64,000 bases of DNA, from NCBI GenBank assembly GCA_950022655.1, contig OX465580.1, positions 122,929,016 through 122,993,015 of the forward strand, read 5' to 3'. Positions 51,802 to 64,000 of the stretch are shown here, one piece after another. The position numbers were made by a program, and so were the translations under genes. Source of the stretch: Alentia gelatinosa (Eukaryota > Annelida > Polychaeta > Phyllodocida > Polynoidae). The number at the start of each line of letters is the position of its first letter. The first letter of the stretch is position 1. The notes beneath the pieces were generated by a model. The model ran no database searches. It saw nothing but the letters and a program-made list of their open reading frames with translations, and was not told the origin of the DNA.

Positions 51802-52802
51802 GTGAGTTGTCTCCTCATCACTGCCTTGCGCGCCGCCTTTGGTGCCAATGCTCTGTAGCATAGCGGTAGACACAAGGTGGTGAAACATCTGTTAAGGAAT
51901 TCCCTGCCTTGTGTACAACAACAGGCTAGAGTTCTATATATCATAAAGGACTTACTCAGCCTATCGTATTCACTTCGAATTGTCGCTTAGCATTTACTTT
52001 TAATGTGTGTAGAATGAATCCGAATACCGTACCGCCTTGGCTACTGAGTACTGGTCTGCGGCTTGGCAGCTGCCTGGCCCGGGATGCTGGATGGTGGATC
52101 CGGCGTTGGTAGAGAGATCCAATATAGAGCCCAATCAAACGAACTGATACATTAACGCATTCTTTCCGGGGCTTTGATAATGCATAGTGGTCTGAACCCC
52201 TGTTGTTTCTAGATGTAATGTATTTCAAACCTCGGCGGTTTGACAGATGAATAAAACGTAGGTGTTGTCCATTCTGGATACGAGAGTCAATATTTAGAAG
52301 TTCACTTGCCTCCTCTCTCAAATAAAACGTATTTAACCGCACTATTTTAACTAGTCCTCAATTAAGCAGAGATATTGAACTAGTTAGCGATATCAGCTCC
52401 ACCAGCTCTTTGTAATTCTTCTTCAAAGCTCTGACGTTTTTATTTCCCAAGTGAGGGGATACGTACAGTGCTCTGTTCTCCACGGACTCGTGAGTCGTGG
52501 GAAAGTGGAGCATAGCCACATGGGGCATGGGGTTCCAGTCGCTAGGTACCAGTCTCAAGTCCAGCTGAAAGGGGCGCGGCTACTGACCTATATCTGGGCT
52601 AATGGATCCAAGCCTTGGCAACGCTACTGCATCCAGATGCCATCACGCCACAGCCCAGCTGTCTAACCAACGTCTTAATAAAAGTCTATGCCTACTATGG
52701 TGCCTTCTACATGACTATCACTGTTCTGACACCAAACAGTATTATTCTGGCGGTTGACATGAGGGTGTAACTCTAGTAGAAACTATTTTCATGTCTGGTC
52801 CG

Positions 52803-53071
52803 CTGGTTGATTTGAGTCCCACTGCAGCCAATTTTCTCCTTCACCCCCAGCCGTGGTAGATTTAATGCTATATCAAAGGCCAATCCCTCTCATGCCCTCT
52901 CTATGTGGTGTGGGAAGTAAAAGAACTCTCACCTCGGTAAATGTGTAGGGGTGAAATTTCTACCTGAATTCATCACATAGATTAGATCGCCACCCTCGTG
53001 GTGTAAAAGAACCTTGAGAAAGTCTGGTAAGGACCTATAATGGTTGACTGGACATTAAATCAAACCAAACA
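52803..53071 (+). repeat. SINE-1 copy lacking the tRNA head 5' end
   Basis: Starts within the box-B region (TTTGAGTCCCACTGCAGCC) and continues through CACCTCGGTAAATGTGTAGG, CACCCTCGTGGTGTAAAAGA and TGGTTGACTGGACATTAAAT to an AAACCAAAC tail. Confidence 0.75.
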
Positions 53072-53511
53072 AACTTTGCATGTCTGCCCAGTACCTGTTA
53101 ATAAATGCACATACCTTAATACAAGCCCATGATAATTAAGTTTCATTATCATTACAGTATTTTCCATAGGCTACATAGATAGCAGTTACATAATTCGAGA
53201 AACTGTTTTTTACCAATCAACCTTTTCACGAAGGGAAATTACACACAGGCATTGACATTTCTTGAGACCAAAGCTCTATGGGGGAGATTTTACAATGCTG
53301 TAAACTGTCTAATAAGAAATATTTGATGCAGCCAGGACTATTGGTTACCTGCAGAAGTATGATTCCTAGGCAAAACATAGATCTAGTTCGGGAAAATGTC
53401 CTCTACTCTATTTATAATTGGGGCTTACCCCTTATATGAAGTGATTCGAAACAGTATTTATCCATAGAGCTTTAGGAGTCACTACGAAAATACCAACTTA
53501 TACTATAGAGC

Positions 53512-53786
53512 AAACCTATTCAAGTTTACGGTCAGAGCTTGTATCCCATTGAGTTTGAATTACCGAGTGAATTACCCGGTACGTAGCGATTCAAATGAGA
53601 TGGGATCGAGCTCTGACCATAAACTTGAATAGGTTTCTGAATTTATCTTACCCCTCATATTAAATATACTGCTAACATTGGTGACATAATCTCCCATTCA
53701 GTTTATTTTTCATCTTAATACTCCATGGGCGTTGGATACGGGTTCCCAATATTAAGTCTATGGGGAGAAAATACCAGGGGTGAGAA
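53512..53786 (+). repeat. Composite foldback, family A
   Basis: Hairpin arms CAAGTTTACGGTCAGAGCTT and GAGCTCTGACCATAAACTTG, GAGTTTGAAT/ATTCAAATGAG inner words, then a module from TTATCTTACCCCTCATATTA to CCAGGGGTGAGA. The apex is altered (GTGAATTACCCGGTACG). Confidence 0.8.
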
Positions 53787-56700
53787 CATTTATATTTGCA
53801 GGTGATATTTTGAATGGTATAATCATGTAGTGCTGGATATACTTAGTCTTTTCTTCTGAGTATACATGCAACTACTGAAGTCCTTACAAACATTGTACAT
53901 GCAAATGCAATATTTCTTGTGAAGGTGTTTCCTAATCTAGAGATTATACTAAATACTGTCACATCATTAACTTTTATATAGGTACACGTATATAACTTGG
54001 GGACTATATATAATGTTATAATTTATATCATAGTGGTCTGGCATCCATACTACCGCGACAGAACAAATGCATGCGAAGTAAATCCTGTCGACTCAGACGT
54101 TGAAATCAAGGCGCGTTAGTTGTCAAGAGGACAAAACGGTAGCACCACGTGAGAGTGGAATTCTATATCCCAGGGTCCCGAGTTCATCAGAGAGGGCTTT
54201 CATATGTCAGGTAGATCGTATTCTACATGTGGGAAGTCCTTTCCCACCATTTCATGGACAGATGTTGTCTCATTTTCTGGGAAATGTTTCTTTTTTGCTT
54301 TAGCTTGATGTTTGAATTACGGATGGGCATTTCCTCAGTGTGTAAAGTATGAGTTTACCATAATTAGTGTGTTACCACATGGCACTCTTATAAGCAAATG
54401 TGCTTTCTAACCGAGGTTGATGGCCACACAAATTATCATTTACAAAAATTAGCTGGGTTGCAATTTTTTGTGTGTGTCCAGTTGAGCTGTAATAGATATC
54501 GACCCGATGAACTCAATGAGGCCACCACTCCACCATTACATTCTGGATATATGCAGGTGCATGAGTTTGATCCTATACGCTTACATGTACATTACTTGGC
54601 TTGTCACAGCTGCTGACCCTCCACCTCAGGTCATTCGATTCTGCTTAATTTAAGTGTGTATGAAATATCATGATATCAGCTTTATAGATTTTCACACATT
54701 TTATCTACCTGCATCATCATGAACCAACCTTAATTCAGACATGTTTGGTATCCTGAGTGTGGAGCGGTGGTTGGTTGGCATGTTATCCTTCACTGTTATA
54801 TCATTCAGCTGATGTATTTAAAATGCTCGGTATTCAGTCCATGTGTCACCTAGCAATAGAGGAGTCTTTCCCGTTTTTAATAAGATTGCTTACTATATGT
54901 AATGGGATCGTAAATTACGTCTGTTTCATCTGTGCATATGGCGTGGCCTATTGTTTCTGAGCCCCAATACTCACAGCTCACACTATAGAACACTGATGGC
55001 GGCCGATAACAGTATTACGTAATGAGCTATTACGTGTATATAAAACTAGCGCATCAACGGCGCCGTTAATAATGGGCAATTACCTCACCACTGACATGAG
55101 TAGTCTACCTGTTGTCGAAGCCGCGAGTTCCGAGAAATAGGAATTTTACTTTTCGAAACGCAAGTACGTTAGTGTGGTTATAAATATGCGTCGATTGAGA
55201 GGAAATTATTTCAAAGAATCTGTATCTGAAATTTCTGGTTCCATCTGCTGTTCTTACAAGGTAGACAGTATAAATTACATGTATAGATATTGCAGTGAAG
55301 TGTAATTATTATCTGATCGCTAAAGTCTAGAAGGCAGCTATACTCATTGATATTTACACAGGTTTATTTCGGTATGCCCATAGGACAACCACCAATAGAT
55401 CTATCTCGACCAAATATGTGTGTGATTTAATAAAAAATAAAAAAACCCTCTCTCATAGGTTGCAGGGGCAGGCTATGGTAACTGGCTCGAAAATCGTGGT
55501 GTGTATAATTCACCCCATAAGGCCAGACGCCTGTCTATGCCTGATTCTTATTTGCCTTTATATATTATGTTATGTAAAGGCGGGTTCGACTTCTTTGTGG
55601 TCAGCTGGGTGCCCATTGTGGACCCGTACGATTTTTAGTGTTTCGGCAGCATGGTTCATCGACCTTGTGACTGATAGCTTGTGATGTTTGCCATCGGTAC
55701 CATGGCCCGTGTGTGTGTGTGTTGAAGGTTTGAAAGCCATCATGCATTTATCAAGACTTAATGAAATATGTATTTCTCTCTGAGAACTTCATACAACTCC
55801 GTGGCTTGCCCCTCTCCTTTCAAATACGTCTAGTTTCCACAGGGGGGCGGTAATGATGTGTGACTGATTTAAGGAGAAGTATATACATGTACATATCCGG
55901 GTTCAGAGTATATTGTATTGCATTTGATCATGCAGTTCATAGGATTTTATCGATATTAAAAAGCTTCCTGCTTATATCCATTTATTTTTAATTTGGTCAA
56001 CTGTGTATTCGACATACCCAGATTCGACATCGTTTATCCATCCATAAAAACAACAGGAACAATCAGGGACAGTGAATAACACTAATGGGGATTTACAGAT
56101 GATTCTTTCCGTACCTTTATCACAATATATTAATACTAACTGTGATAACAGTTTGATATAGTGTTCGATAAGAATACCACTATGAAAATCATAGTATACG
56201 AGTCATCTATACATTTGAGTATCGATATTTCGTAAAAATGATTCAATTGAGTCTCATCCAATATGCAACTATCAATGCTCGCTAGTCGCCTCAAAGGCTA
56301 GATTAGCAAGGTAGTGACTTATCCTGCAGCGAGTCATCAATATTAACGCCCTTTGTCAGTGGGCTCAGCGTGCAGCGCCTTGAAGGATGAAAGAACACGG
56401 GCCCGGCAGTAGATGCTGCCAGCGTGAGACTTCGATCAAACCAAGCTAAAGAGTCCTACTCACAGCCGCGCCAGCCATTTCCCGGGCGCGCGGCTCGTGT
56501 TGCTACAGCCTCCCTTCTAATCCCTGTGTGTAGTCATAACGCAATGCTTTATGGAGCCCGCATAGTCTACACAACCAGCCTCTTGGCGCATATAGCGGAA
56601 AAAGCTCCTTCTAATCTCCGGGGCCCGTTCTGAAAACCCAACCGTAGTTTTCATTTGTGATCAAGGCAGAATTGTTAACGTAAGTTAGATATTGCCTATT

Positions 56701-57246
56701 CACCACATTATACCCCATACCTTGATCATTTGAAAGATAACATATATAATCTGTTGGGTTTTTTTTTTGGTTTTCTTCTACACCGTTTACCTGGAGATCG
56801 CATAGCAACGGTTTAGATTTGATGAGTAATCGTTCCTTTCAAAGTAGCATCGGTTGGTTAAAGAAGTATTTTCGCCTCGTTTTCTAAATCTGTTAAAAAA
56901 AAAAAAGAAGACATATAATCTGGGTTTGCGTGTAGAAGCTCCTCTAGACTGATTTTAGGAACATGGCCCTGCTCTACCGACCTGGTGGAGTGTGCCAGGT
57001 TCATGACGTAGATGATCCCCGTGTCGTGGTGATCAGCAACGCTTCGAGGACGCTGGCATGTTGAATTCCATTCTCAGCGACGCTTGCATACCTGAGTCAC
57101 GTCATTACACGTGCACCGACTCTTTCCCCGCGACGCCATCTACGTATGTCGCTACTATGTGTCCTTAAAGCTGCCCCCGGTAGTTAGTGACGTCTCATAC
57201 GTGGTACCTACTATCGGCTACGTATGGTTGAGCTCAATGTTACATA

Positions 57247-57281
57247 TCTATATCTATCTATCTATCTATCTATCTATCTAG
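57247..57281. repeat. (TATC)n microsatellite
   Basis: Eight or so TATC units directly upstream of a family A foldback. Confidence 0.9.
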
Positions 57282-57293
57282 ATATTATATAGA

Positions 57294-57586
57294 GGAAACC
57301 CATGAAAGTTTAGGGTCTGAGCTCGTATCCCATCGAGTTTGAATCACATAGTAATTCACAAGGCGAAGCCGCGTGAATTGCTATGTGATTCAAATGAGAT
57401 GGGATCGAACTCTGACCCTAAACTTTCATGGGTTTCTGAATTTATCTCACCCTTAATATTGACTAATGGGCTAACATTTGTGACATTATCCCCCATTGGA
57501 TATTTTTCCTAAATATCTAATGGGTGTTAGATACGAGTTTTCAATGTTAAGTCTATGGAGAAAAAATATCTGGGGTGAGATAATAC
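57294..57586 (+). repeat. Composite foldback, family A, best hairpin
   Basis: Arms include CATGAAAGTTTAGGGTCTGA and TCTGACCCTAAACTTTCATG. The inner stem AATCACATAG pairs with CTATGTGATT, and the apex is CACAAGGCGAAGCCGCGTGA. The module ends GGGGTGAGATAA. Confidence 0.88.
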
Positions 57587-57644
57587 ATGGTACCTATACT
57601 ATCGGCTACGTATTGTTGAGCCCAATGTTATGTATATATATATA

Positions 57645-58622
<978 letters not shown>

Positions 58623-60841
58623 AAGTAAACCACAGTGTATCTGATAAATACTAACACACAGTAGCACCTCCCTGATATTGCACTTCAGAAATTATGATAG
58701 CCTCTGGCCTCTGGTATTTATTTTGCGGTACATCAGTTATTCCGGTCTTGTTCTTTTATCACTGTTGCCACTTCAGTCTTGTCAGCAGTTGCTAATGGCA
58801 TTTCTATAAAGCATGTCCATTCAGCGTAGTCCTGTCGGTAGTTTTATTAATGGCAGCTATACCATGTATGTCTATAATGAATTTAAAAAATTACTTGTCT
58901 GCTTATTATTGATTGCCGAATTACCTTTCAGTGGGACACTATCGCCTCGTCAGCGTTTAGATGTAATTGATGCTATTGGGTAATTGTTTTGTTTGTGGAC
59001 GGACAATGTGGATCAGGGCACTGAATTAATGATGTGGTACGTAGGCCCATCATCGTAATCATCATGAATTGGCTCTGGTCAATCTGGAATGAAAGATCAC
59101 AGACAGGAATCTGACAGTGACAATGCCAGGAAGTATACACGTTCGTTTGAATGTTACGCGTGATTGCTGAACATCTGGTTAGTGCATTGTTAACGATACA
59201 CAATACGTTGTATTAGTAGTGATTCTATTCTGAGGCTACCTTAATATTGATGCTTGTATACACCTGAACTTCTCAACAATCTGTCCCTGAGCGGTGTCCA
59301 TGTGTGTCAAGAGAGCGACGAGTAGAAATCAGTCTGAGCTTATTTTGAGAAAGCCAAACTTCTAGATGACAGATGTGGAGATTTCAATATTATTCCCTGC
59401 TCCTGTTCCCATCAAATTGCTAGAGTCCTAGAGTTCTGCCTCTAAAGGCCTTTATACATACAGATATATTGGTAAATATACTCGAAAGACCATCTGTATG
59501 GTCAACTGTAGCCATCTCCCTTGTATGCTCTATGTATTCAGTGATGTGTTAGAGCAATCAACAATAATGTTTTTGGGAGGTTGATAATATACTATTCTCT
59601 GTACCACAGAATGTTCTAGCGGGCAATAAAACTCAGCCAACACTTGTAATACTTTGAATAGATAGTCGAGGGGTGGGTATTTCAATACATGTTTTAGAAC
59701 AGATTATCAGGGGACAATTGCACTATATATTACATTTATATATGTATTACTATATCGTTAGTCATGAGTTATACATTTGTAGTTATCTCATTTGTTTAAT
59801 CTCTCCCGCAATACAAAAGCGATATGGCGACTTAAAAATAAATAGAAACCAACACTACAATATCGCCATATAACTGCCAGGCTGACTTGATTGATGGTCA
59901 GAGCCAGGCAGACGATGTAGTCTACACTGAATGTTGAGCCATAAAAGGTAGTAGTAAAACATCTATAAGGGATAGATCAATCCCTGAAGAAAAATATATG
60001 TGAAGGAGGGCTTTATCCCGAAATAGCAACTGGAGCCTTCAGATCTGGTGGTTCAGGGGAAGGAAGCTCAACATGCCAAAATCAGGGGACAAAAATACAC
60101 TGGGTGCAGATGTGGCCTGTTGGGTGGTGGATTTGAGAAATTCTTCTAGTTGCACCAATGACTATACTGCTCGATGGCTTCTGCCACAGAAATCCTCAGA
60201 ACAAAAGCTCCGCCCTTCCGCCCCTAATCTCAAGGTCAATATTCCAAAAGGAGAATAACACAGCGGGTTATATGAGACCGACTGTGTCCTATCCTTTGTA
60301 CATATATCAGTGTCAGCACGACCGGAAGTATTCATTGCCTCATAAGGCGCATGCCTGTCACCAGATACAGCGCACCTGCCGGCGGTCCGAGACATTATCA
60401 GCATGCACAGTGTTTGTGGGAGGCAGAAGCAGGTCGCGGACCGTGTATGTTTTAACGACGACTACTGGATCCCGCATATGTAGGTGACGTGATTAAATAA
60501 ATCACGTGGCTGTGCTGTCATTGGGTGCATACATTTGGCTTGTTTTGTCACTGAGATATGTATCTGAGTGTGTGACCTGGCAGCCCGCTACACATTCCAC
60601 TCTCCCAGAATGTGTCGAGCACTCAGAACGGGACACACAAGGCGGGAAGGCTCCTGTTTTATGAACAGGGAGAAATATTATTATACAACTATTGCGGAAC
60701 GTCTATGAAACACTACCTGCTGCTAGCGGTGCTGTACAAATAATATTCGGGCTCACTGAGACGTAGCGAATGAGCTATGAATCGATAACTCAGTAAATTA
60801 ATAAAATGGCTTTATTCATCAATTTTAGGCATATACAAATT

Positions 60842-60963
60842 AGAAAACGTAGTGACTCAGTCCGTATTGATGCTATTCTCGGCCTACGGCATTGGGACGT
60901 ATTTATTATGGTACAAAAGACCTCGAACAGCCATCCCTACCGGCTCAGTAACTATGTTTTCTC
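60842..60963. repeat. Hairpin with AGAAAACGTAGTGACT arms
   Basis: Left AGAAAACGTAGTGACTCAG and right CTCAGTAACTATGTTTTCT are inverted; an apex-like CTCGGCCTACGGC lies between. Confidence 0.6.
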
Positions 60964-61666
60964 ATATTAGCAGTCAACCAGTGCTTATACCTCCGTTATT
61001 ATTTTCCGTGTAAAACCCTCGCCTGGAGTTGACAGAATGGGAACCGAATCCCAGACCGCGGCATTCACACTCAAGTGTTCTCATACCATTATGACAAGTC
61101 GCCTGCCCCTTGCAGTCTTCCTCAATATAAGATTATTCCAAAATATTCACCGTGGATAAATCATATACCCTCACCAGCGTGAACATTAGTCGACTGCCGT
61201 TCCTGACTGCTGTGGCTTGCTGTGTGTGAAGATGATGTTACCTGACCAATTCGCAATTGGCAATTCAGATGGTCCATGTTGCCTCAGAAAACTTACCGCT
61301 AGACACGGGTTGTTGAAATATTCAGTAAAACATCCAGGCATCGTCAGAGAGTTGGGCTGTGGCCGATGGCAGGCGCTTCTACACGAAGCCAGCATCAGAG
61401 TGCGTAAATAAAGGATGCCAGGCATGCCCGCTATTCATTCCCTTTAAAAGGCACAATGCCACATGTTTATTGATCACGGCTGTGCTTGCAGATATCGTCT
61501 ACGTATGTATGGTAGCAGTATAGGCAGTGGAATATATGTATACATTATACTTCGCACAGTAGACCAGGATCATCACTTAGGACTGGGATGTGATTGATGA
61601 GGTGCGGGCAGTGCGCTATGACGTACATGGTGTTGGTATAAGATTAATCCGCTACTGATTATCCCG

Positions 61667-61838
<172 letters not shown>

Positions 61839-62847
61839 CTTGCCTTGCATGAGCAACAGGTATAGAATCCACAGAGATGACATCAATGATTCAATGTCTA
61901 GAGCTGTTTCAAAACCATAGACTTAACCCACGTTTTGAAACAGCTTCCTCTGCATTCATTGCAATAGTCTCAACTACGACTACTCACTGGTTGGATTTTA
62001 TCCCGATAGAAAATATATGGGTAATCGGTAACGTGATACTTTTTTTCTTGAAAACATATTCATTTCTAAAGATATTAGATGGATAGAATATCTTCAACAA
62101 TATATACATGGTGTCATGGAGGCTATCAAATAAAATGCCAAATTTGAATACAATACAAATAATATGGTGCCATAGCACGCCTGGTATGTCTCGGACTCGT
62201 GTACTTTAATCAGGCACTGCAGAAGAGTCAATTCTCTGTTTTTCTGCAGCAAACTACAGCATTTGCTATTCAACCAGGTCTTGAAAGACCATTTTCAAGT
62301 AAAAGATTATACGAGCATGACTTTTTAAACAGTTTCGTGATTGTCTATAGGAACGTAATCTGTGCTATGTTTGGAGATGATTACCTATGTATGCAACTAG
62401 AAAGGCATATGATATAGTAAATGGACCAAGGTGTCGTTGTGGGCTTATGGATCTACGTTCCGGGAATATGGTATTTTTCAGATTGAATGTTACAGGTTGA
62501 ATGCGTTGTTTCTCTACCATCTACCATTTCTATTCCATTCTTATCCCTCCCCGAACGTTGGAACTACATTTGTATGCATGTGTTAAAAAAAGTGCATGCG
62601 CATGTAAAGTGAGAAATAGATCAATACAGCAAACGGCTCTGATTGAGTAACATATTACGTTAAATCCGTAGATTAATCTCAAACATGACCTAATAGGGAT
62701 CAGAAAGCACTGACCGTGTTGTGGTCAACTCGGAGACCAGCATACACTTCTTTAAGTCCCCTGATCACAAAACTAAGTCCGTAACGACGTATCATATTCG
62801 TCACATGTTCACAAGGTGGTCCTGGTGAGGTACTATAGTAAAACCGG

Positions 62848-63180
62848 ATGAGTTTTAATCTGGGCTCCCGTATGCGACGACTGGAGTTTGGCATAGTGGT
62901 ATCACAAGGCGAAGCCGAGTGATATCCGGAGCCAAAACTCCAGGAGTCGCATATGGGAGCCCAGATTAAAACGAATAAGGTTTTGATTTTATCCTACCCC
63001 CTGTGAACGATATTTGTATGTGAGGATAATAAAAAAAAACATGATAAAAACTTTCTGAAGTCCTCCATATAGCTCTCCTTGTATGCTCCTAGAAGCGATT
63101 TTTTTTGCCGTTTGCGACATACGGGCGCATACGGAAAGTCAATGTTAAGCCTATGGGATTTTATATTAGGGGTAGGATAA
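62848..63180 (+). repeat. Composite foldback, family B, complete
   Basis: Hairpin arms AATCTGGGCTCCCGTATGCG and CGCATATGGGAGCCCAGATT with inner ACTGGAGTTTGG..CCAAAACTCCAG and apex ATCACAAGGCGAAGCCGAGT. It is followed by a module from TTATCCTACCCC to AGGGGTAGGATAA that contains CAATGTTAAGCCTATGGG. Confidence 0.88.
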
Positions 63181-63949
63181 AGACGAGGAGATGCCCCCGC
63201 CCCTCCTCCCCCCCTACAGTCTACTCACAGACGGAAGGACTCCCCCACAGGCCCCACTTCCTGCTTCTGGGCAGCCAGCCTAAATGTCAACTTCGTCCCC
63301 TGATCCCGTTAGATCTGTGGCGTTATACTCCTCGTGGTGTAGCAGAAAGGCTTGGATTGGGATCATATAAACAGGTTGTTTCTGTATTCCACAAAAAAAC
63401 ATAAACAGATAAGGTGATTGTGAGATATTATTTTTATTAGGGATTCAGTTGGACATCGAGATAGTGGGGGAGAAATAAATGAAATAGTGTTGCGACGTTT
63501 CGTCTTACTGGTAGTTATACGACTTCTTCAGGTAGTTATTTAATCATATTAACATAACTCCCGCTACAAGAATATTTCATTCAAATTTGGCAATTTCTAT
63601 TTAGTCATTACCAGCAGACCGTTTACTTTAGGTATCATGATTTATTTCACCAAGATTTGCCAGAGCAGTGTGTAATGTTTTCATGTCAGGCTGAATCCAT
63701 ACATATAACTGAACAATTGTTGACTATATCTATTCACTGTAGGTAAGAATACCTTTATTTGTACAGGGTCTATAAATGTAGTTGACGGTACACTTATGTC
63801 GTCCATGTCACTCACGGTGAATCAGTCGTCCTTGGTCTATTCTACGCTCGTTTTTTCCAGTCTCATATTTAACACACAAGTGGTGCTACTGTAGACTTTT
63901 AGTCTGTATTCTTATCACCATCTCTACACATCCCCAATTGTTCAATGTC

Positions 63950-64000
63950 TTATCCTACCCCTAATATAAAATCCCATAGGCTTAACATTGAGTTTCTGTA
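63950..64000. repeat. Family B foldback module, cut by window end
   Basis: Begins TTATCCTACCCCTAATATAA and continues CCCATAGGCTTAACATTGAG, as in 41713; the rest is outside the window. Confidence 0.8.

Noticed and set aside
51460..51888. 142-codon minus-strand ORF across DAGLA exon 1
   Set aside because: Antisense of the DAGLA leader and exon; no homology recognised and the plus strand matches DAGLA strongly.
52443..52666. Possible protein-coding exon near 52.4-52.7 kb
   Set aside because: Open on both strands by chance in moderately GC-rich sequence; no conserved motif, and it does not resemble DAGLA exon 2.
55418..55684. Cys/Leu/Ile-rich ORF considered as DAGLA exon 2 (membrane helix)
   Set aside because: It does not align with the DAGLA sequence expected after the split Trp codon, and the splice phase does not fit.
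61035..61112. tRNA-like segment on the minus strand (GGGATTCGGTTCCC box-B-like word)
   Set aside because: Cloverleaf pairing and box A are poor; perhaps an old SINE head, not a functional tRNA gene.

Overview
The window looks like genomic DNA from an animal, probably a marine invertebrate and plausibly a lophotrochozoan such as a mollusc or brachiopod. The genes are split by canonical GT-AG introns, the introns are AT-rich and crowded with repeats, the exons are GC-richer, and the word TACATGTA is frequent. The phylum is an inference from these traits; no species can be named.

Three genes are recognisable. (1) On the + strand, bases 1-25652 hold the 3' half of a phospholipase D of the PLD1/PLD2 type. 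Fourteen exons join in frame over about 876 codons, starting inside the end of the first HKD motif and running through the second HKD motif to the conserved C-terminal Trp-Thr. (2) On the - strand, 49320-36859 holds a complete EXT2 (exostosin-2, heparan sulfate co-polymerase subunit). Eleven coding exons join in frame to 721 codons, against 718 residues in human EXT2. (3) On the + strand, 51707-51801 is the first coding exon of a diacylglycerol lipase of the DAGLA type; the rest lies beyond the window, so 51802-64000 is intron 1. PLD and EXT2 are convergent; EXT2 and DAGLA are divergent and may share a promoter region near 51.1-51.7 kb. PLD (making phosphatidic acid) and DAGL (making 2-arachidonoylglycerol) are both lipid-signalling enzymes, but nothing in the sequence shows a functional link to EXT2.

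Layout: 1-25.7 kb PLD; 25.7-36.85 kb intergenic, repeats only; 36.86-49.3 kb EXT2 coding exons; 49.3-51.7 kb EXT2 leader exon candidates and the divergent promoter region; 51.7-64 kb DAGLA exon 1 and intron 1.

The striking content is repetitive. Non-autonomous DNA transposons include: a CAGGGATGTCAGTT-ended family in about 18 copies with 6-bp target duplications; pogo/Tigger-like elements; TTAA-flanked elements; a Harbinger-like element; and a GGCCATCCATAAAGT family near splice donors. There are composite foldback elements that share a hairpin apex but differ in their arms. Three intronic minisatellites (78/82, 46 and 94 bp units) each stop at, or within 25 bases of, a 3' splice site; in EXT2 the repeat unit contains a copy of the acceptor itself. 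No transposase, rRNA, functional tRNA gene or CRISPR array was found.
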